Assembly (NCBI RefSeq): GCF_047496725.1
Contig: NC_132979.1
Span: 6,216,501 to 6,280,500, forward strand
Direction: 5' to 3'
Origin: Anoplolepis gracilipes
Taxonomy: Eukaryota > Arthropoda > Insecta > Hymenoptera > Formicidae
DNA length: 64,000 nt
Shown: positions 62,801-64,000 of the stretch, piece after piece
Numbering within the stretch: the first letter of the stretch is position 1
How the letters are laid out: each line of letters opens with the position of its first letter
Position numbers and translations under genes: made by a program
The notes under the pieces: generated by a model
Told to the model about the DNA's origin: nothing
The model's input: only the letters and a program-made list of their open reading frames with translations
Databases searched by the model: none

Positions 62801-64000
62801 TACGACGACGAAGAATTATTGTACCGAAAGTAGCAGCTTGTCGAACAGCGCGTATCCGAGTATCGGTAAAACCGTCGGTTCTTATAACAATGCTAACAAT
62901 TCGGTGAAGACGACGAGCACGCCTTTATTGACACGAGCTACCAGTTTCTCAGGCTCGACGCTCTTTGTGCAAGATCGAAGTTCCCTGACAGCCGATCCAA
63001 CTGGTAATTCTCAAATTTCGAGAACGAATTCTCTGGCATCTACGTTTAGGCGACCAGGAGATGACGCGAGAAGAAGTAGCTTGAATCAGCTAATTGAGCA
63101 GAGGCGGAAATCGATATCGAAACTACGCGGTCTAGTTATACCGGAGAAAGACACCGTGTCGATAGATCAACCCATCGTCGATCTACCGGAAATCAAATCA
63201 CGCGATTCGATATTATTACATCAGGTAAGATTTGAAGTTGTCGAGAATACAATATAATTGTCAATGTATGGAATATTTTATGGATTATTAAAAAATTTTT
63301 TTTTTTTTTTTTACAAAATTAATCCTCGTATTTTGCGGAATTAATTACCTTTTATTTAAAAAAAATCCATTTTTAGAAATTACATTTAAATATTTTTTTT
63401 GCATGGAAAAATATTCCAAATACTGAAATAACGTATCGTATCTTTTTTCAGATACCAAAGGCAAACATTCAAGATAAGTGGGGGTCTCAAAGTTCCTTGG
63501 CCAGCAACGCTAGCACGGCAAGTCAACCTTTGAAAGCGACAACATCCTTCAAAATGCCGGCACCACAGATACACTCCAAATATTCTCCGGCTTTCAAGAG
63601 AAAATCTCTCACGGTATACGGTACATCTGTGACGACAAACTCTTCTTCGATAAACGGCAATAGTCCGATGAAAAGTTCCGCGTCAAGCACGTCCACATTT
63701 TCGGAGCCACCGAAAAGCCTGGAGAGTATCTGCAGCCCGACGAGAAGTGATTATAGCTTCGAGTTTGCCTCGACGACCAGCTCGCCGGATGGTTCGCGTA
63801 ATAGACCGAGGATGATGCAGAGGAAGGCTCGCTTGGACTATGACGATTCCGACAACGATTCAGCCGTGAGCAGCTCTCAGAGTAGTATATCTCGCGGCTT
63901 CAGTCCACCAATGTCTCCGGCACCATCGGAAAGATCCACCATCTCCTCGGAGAGATCTTACATCTCCACGGAAATGAATTACCAACGTCGACCTTTGATC
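33271..64000 (+). CDS. PDZ-domain scaffold protein, 3' partial (gene-level model)
   Basis: Exons 33271-33627, 34548-34988, 35122-36847, 38318-38409, 54108-54182, 61387-62019, 62254-63224 and 63452-64000 join with GT-AG borders and matching phases, apart from one apparent missing base near 36.18 kb in the third exon. They total 4,844 nt; with that one base this is 1,615 codons, still open at the window end. A PDZ domain (residues ~63-153) with carboxylate-binding loop R-L-G-F-G-L is followed by SH3/EVH1-type proline motifs, Ser/Thr-rich stretches, an acidic region and a basic Ser-rich C-terminal part. PDZ scaffolds bind C-terminal peptides of membrane or junction proteins. Drosophila big bang (bbg), a large septate-junction-associated PDZ protein, is a candidate orthologue; I could not confirm this from memory of sequence, so no symbol is given. 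Confidence 0.85.
33628..34547 (+). other. Gene 2 intron within the PDZ domain
   Basis: 920 bp, donor GTAATA and acceptor TTTCTCGCAG. No feature was seen inside. Confidence 0.85.
34548..34988 (+). CDS. Gene 2 exon 2: second half of the PDZ domain and proline-rich segment
   Basis: 147 codons, phase 0 at both ends. It starts V-L-S-I-D-G-I-P-V, completing the PDZ fold through L-D-C-V-R-R-L-K-E-S and L-V-I-R-L-M-V. After the domain a P-P-P-V-P-P-R-K-L-R stretch fits an SH3 or WW ligand, followed by repeated S-P sites (S-P-V-K, S-P-Q-S-P-K-S-P) suited to proline-directed kinases. The donor is CAG|GTAATC. Confidence 0.9.
35122..36847 (+). CDS. Gene 2 exon 3: Ser/Pro-rich and acidic region, with apparent frame break
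   Basis: The acceptor TTTCTAG starts frame E-P-P-E-A-M-V-Y at 35122. The first ~355 codons are Ser/Thr-rich with P-P-P-L-P-A-R (about 35767), L-P-P-K-P-L-P-R-K (about 35900) and an eight-proline run R-P-P-P-P-P-P-P-P (about 35945), all SH3/EVH1/profilin-type ligands. That frame ends at a stop at 36316-36318. The -1 frame is open from 35997 to the exon end and carries acidic sequence (…DEEVVEDGDTTDESDDGDD…). It joins the next exon precisely (GC|GTAAGT, phase 2). Switching near 36175-36190, as if one A were missing from GCGAAGAAC, gives continuous sensible protein. The cause is probably a sequencing or assembly indel. Confidence 0.82.
36848..38317 (+). other. Gene 2 intron, 1.5 kb
   Basis: Donor GTAAGT at 36848 and acceptor CTGTTGCAG ending at 38317. 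It is AT-rich apart from a short GC-rich patch near 37830-37910. No exon or repeat family was recognised inside. Confidence 0.8.
38318..38409 (+). CDS. Gene 2 exon 4 (92 nt), acidic
   Basis: It completes an Ala codon from the previous exon and encodes N-T-D-V-N-D-F-S-E-L-A-A-E-E-S-E-E-S-S-P-A-I-E, continuing the acidic stretch. Donor G|GTAAGT at 38410 leaves one base. The exact phase match with the -1 frame of exon 3 supports that frame as the real one. Confidence 0.88.
39139..39438. mobile_element. MITE-like element, TIR ATAGGGTAARTGTGYCAATTACTGTG
   Basis: The left end, from 39139, reads ATAGGGTAAGTGTGCCAATT and continues ACTGTG. The right end on the minus strand reads ATAGGGTAAATGTGTCAATT and continues ACTGTG, giving 26-bp terminal inverted repeats with two mismatches. 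The interior is AT-rich and non-coding. Length is about 300 bp. Confidence 0.78.
42516..42546. repeat. GA microsatellite
   Basis: About 15 GA dinucleotides in the large gene 2 intron. Confidence 0.95.
44360..45420. repeat. Diverged direct duplication (~300 bp segments)
   Basis: Segments at about 44360-44660 and 45130-45420 share TTGTTATGCAATACA, then TTTAATAAATATT, a GAACTGCGTTTTTGAAAATT / GAGCTGTATTTTCAAAATT pair and AT-rich ends, in the same order and at similar spacing. It could be an old tandem duplication or two copies of an unnamed interspersed repeat. Confidence 0.45.
48601..48837. mobile_element. MITE-like element, TIR ACCCTTACTSCGTA with TA flanks
   Basis: The left end is TA-ACCCTTACTGCGTA. 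The right end on the minus strand is TA-ACCCTTACTCCGTA. Length is 237 bp with the TA duplications. The interior is AT-rich with no reading frame. TA target duplication and a short TIR suggest the Tc1/mariner group. Confidence 0.78.
49079..49125. repeat. GA microsatellite
   Basis: GAGA run with two interruptions in the large gene 2 intron. Confidence 0.9.
50496..50532. repeat. GA microsatellite
   Basis: About 18 GA dinucleotides in the large gene 2 intron. Confidence 0.95.
51398..51985. repeat. Diverged CpG-rich direct duplication
   Basis: About 51398-51500 and 51881-51985 share CACGCGCCRATCATTAC, then TGTCAAA, then CAATTTGCGTGA, CCTT and GGAAACGAC / GGAAACACG in the same order. A CTCGG pentamer tandem (about 51536-51560) and a GA tract (51645-51666) lie between them. 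Confidence 0.55.
52370..52655. repeat. Purine-rich tract including a GAA trinucleotide repeat
   Basis: Nearly all bases on the + strand from about 52370 to 52655 are A or G. A pure GAA/GAC stretch lies at 52563-52649. A pyrimidine-rich block follows at about 52750-52970, with CT repeats near 52815-52840. Confidence 0.9.
54108..54182 (+). CDS. Gene 2 exon 5 (75 nt), acidic/Ser-rich, symmetric phase
   Basis: The acceptor TTGTTACAG completes an Ala codon. It encodes A-R-D-D-E-A-D-R-V-S-E-I-A-E-F-T-E-E-D-S-K-K-S and ends at donor A|GTAAGG. Length is divisible by three with phase 1 on both sides, so it can be included or skipped without changing frame. The composition continues the acidic region of exons 3 and 4. 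Confidence 0.85.
55675..56047. mobile_element. CACTNAAAAAAAT MITE-like element, copy 1
   Basis: Ends read CACTTAAAAAAATATG on the left and (minus strand) CACTCAAAAAAAA on the right. The interior matches the second copy at 58360-58721 in opposite orientation. Shared blocks include AATTCTATATCTGT, TCTAGAAAATTTAGATTCCATTA and CAGTATTTGCTAATCATTTATTTATTTC. It is 373 bp and non-coding. The right end includes a 30-base T-run that has expanded. Confidence 0.8.
58219..58816. mobile_element. Outer inverted-repeat element interrupted by a CACTG MITE
   Basis: The left arm, 58219-58300, includes ATAATTTCACGGATTATTAA, GAGCC and GGAAAATTAAGTTTC. The right arm, 58738-58816, is its reverse complement with mismatches. 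The CACTG element (58360-58721) sits between them, so the outer palindromic element was present first. Confidence 0.72.
58360..58721. mobile_element. CACTGAAAAAAAT MITE-like element, copy 2 (inverted relative to copy 1)
   Basis: It begins CACTGAAAAAAATGATCTTG and ends ATTTTTTTGAGTG, giving matching termini on both strands. It is flanked by ATA on both sides, a possible 3-bp target duplication. The 362-bp interior is the reverse complement of the element at 55675-56047 with scattered mismatches. Confidence 0.8.
59829..59860. repeat. AC microsatellite
   Basis: About 16 AC dinucleotides in the 7.2-kb gene 2 intron. Confidence 0.95.
60561..60682. repeat. Imperfect hairpin (~120 bp)
   Basis: The left arm includes GGATTTTTCATGTTCATCGA followed by CAAAAAATTCTG. 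The right arm is CAGAATTTTTGTTGACGAAC followed by ATGAAAAATCGTGG, its reverse complement with few mismatches. The inner part continues the pairing with AGATATC / GATAT around TTCTTAA. It could be a small foldback element or an RNA hairpin. Confidence 0.6.
61387..62019 (+). CDS. Gene 2 exon 6 (633 nt), symmetric phase
   Basis: Acceptor TTGCAG and donor ACAG|GTACTC; phase 1 on both sides, 211 codons' worth, so also skippable. It encodes T-V-N-G-K-M-E-N-C-G-G-G, then Ser/Thr/Asn-rich sequence with H-H-S-L-E-D-I-V-K-K and ends D-T-P-P-P-L-P-L-T-G, another proline motif. There is no folded domain or membrane segment. Reading on past the donor gives only 22 residues before a stop, which fits an intron. 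Confidence 0.88.
62254..63224 (+). CDS. Gene 2 exon 7: Ser-rich scaffold region
   Basis: The acceptor TTATTTAG completes a Gly codon (G-P-P-K-L-E-Q-M). The exon runs 971 nt to donor CAG|GTAAGA at phase 0. It is Ser/Thr-rich and basic, with repeated short motifs of the R-K-F-S-L and R-T-N-S-L-A-S-T-F-R-R type, and L-N-Q-L-I-E-Q-R-R-K-S-I-S-K-L-R-G-L-V-I-P near its end, a likely amphipathic helix. R-x-x-S sites suggest basophilic kinase or 14-3-3 binding; this is inferred from motifs only. Confidence 0.9.
63452..64000 (+). CDS. Gene 2 exon 8, open at the window end
   Basis: A strong acceptor (TCTTTTTTCAG) starts I-P-K-A-N-I-Q-D-K-W-G-S at phase 0 directly after the previous exon. 183 codons are open to base 64000. 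The peptide is Ser-rich with F-K-R-K-S-L-T-V-Y-G, acidic L-D-Y-D-D-S-D-N-D-S-A-V-S-S and several S-P motifs (R-G-F-S-P-P-M-S-P-A-P-S). No stop or donor is seen, so the exon continues beyond the window and further domains, possibly additional PDZ domains, may follow. Confidence 0.88.
   Translation, partial: MPKANIQDKWGSQSSLASNASTASQPLKATTSFKMPAPQIHSKYSPAFKRKSLTVYGTSVTTNSSSINGNSPMKSSASSTSTFSEPPKSLESICSPTRSDYSFEFASTTSSPDGSRNRPRMMQRKARLDYDDSDNDSAVSSSQSSISRGFSPPMSPAPSERSTISSERSYISTEMNYQRRPLI

Overview
The window looks like nuclear DNA from an insect, most likely a hymenopteran such as an ant. It has AT-rich non-coding DNA with CpG-rich islands, GT-AG introns from about 130 bp to 15.7 kb, many microsatellites and several short inverted-repeat (MITE-like) elements. 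No bacterial operon structure, CRISPR array, rRNA or convincing tRNA was seen. The taxon call is inference; no marker gene fixes it.

Two protein genes lie head to tail on the + strand. Gene 1 (1-20193, 5' end outside the window) encodes a very large repetitive protein. Six exons join in frame to 3,984 residues within the window. The N-terminal part (1-3003) carries seven copies of a Pro-Gly-x-Ser-Thr-Trp-Asp-Gly motif spaced 115-160 residues apart. A short basic linker follows (7694-8442). A cysteine motif, CICELCTCGRHRCPH, is split by an intron; it is the signature of the SAXO/MAP6 microtubule-stabiliser family. Next come about 69 tandem 29-33-residue modules (12535-18838) of the form DNL+PEG-F...KDDY.P..GER, and then a His/Gln-rich tail with a distinct C-terminus. 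The array contains recent nested duplications: 2 x 279 bp and 4 x 540 bp. The protein is best read as a giant microtubule-associated SAXO/MAP6-like protein.

20194-33202 is intergenic: AT-rich, with an inverted-repeat element, microsatellites, a C-rich G-quadruplex candidate and a CpG-rich block near 28.3-28.85 kb that may hold the promoter of gene 2.

Gene 2 (coding 33271 to beyond 64000) encodes a PDZ-domain scaffold with proline-rich SH3/EVH1-type ligands, an acidic region and Ser/Thr-rich basic regions. Eight coding exons can be joined by phase. The last (63452-64000) is open to the window edge. The third coding exon contains an apparent one-base frame break near 36.18 kb; supplying one base restores an exact reading frame through every downstream junction. 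Two exons have symmetric phases and could be skipped. The 15.7-kb and 7.2-kb introns hold CpG-rich patches, purine/pyrimidine tracts and nested MITE-like elements.

The genes share no visible regulatory sequence. Both appear cytoskeletal or scaffolding in nature, but nothing in the sequence shows that they act together.
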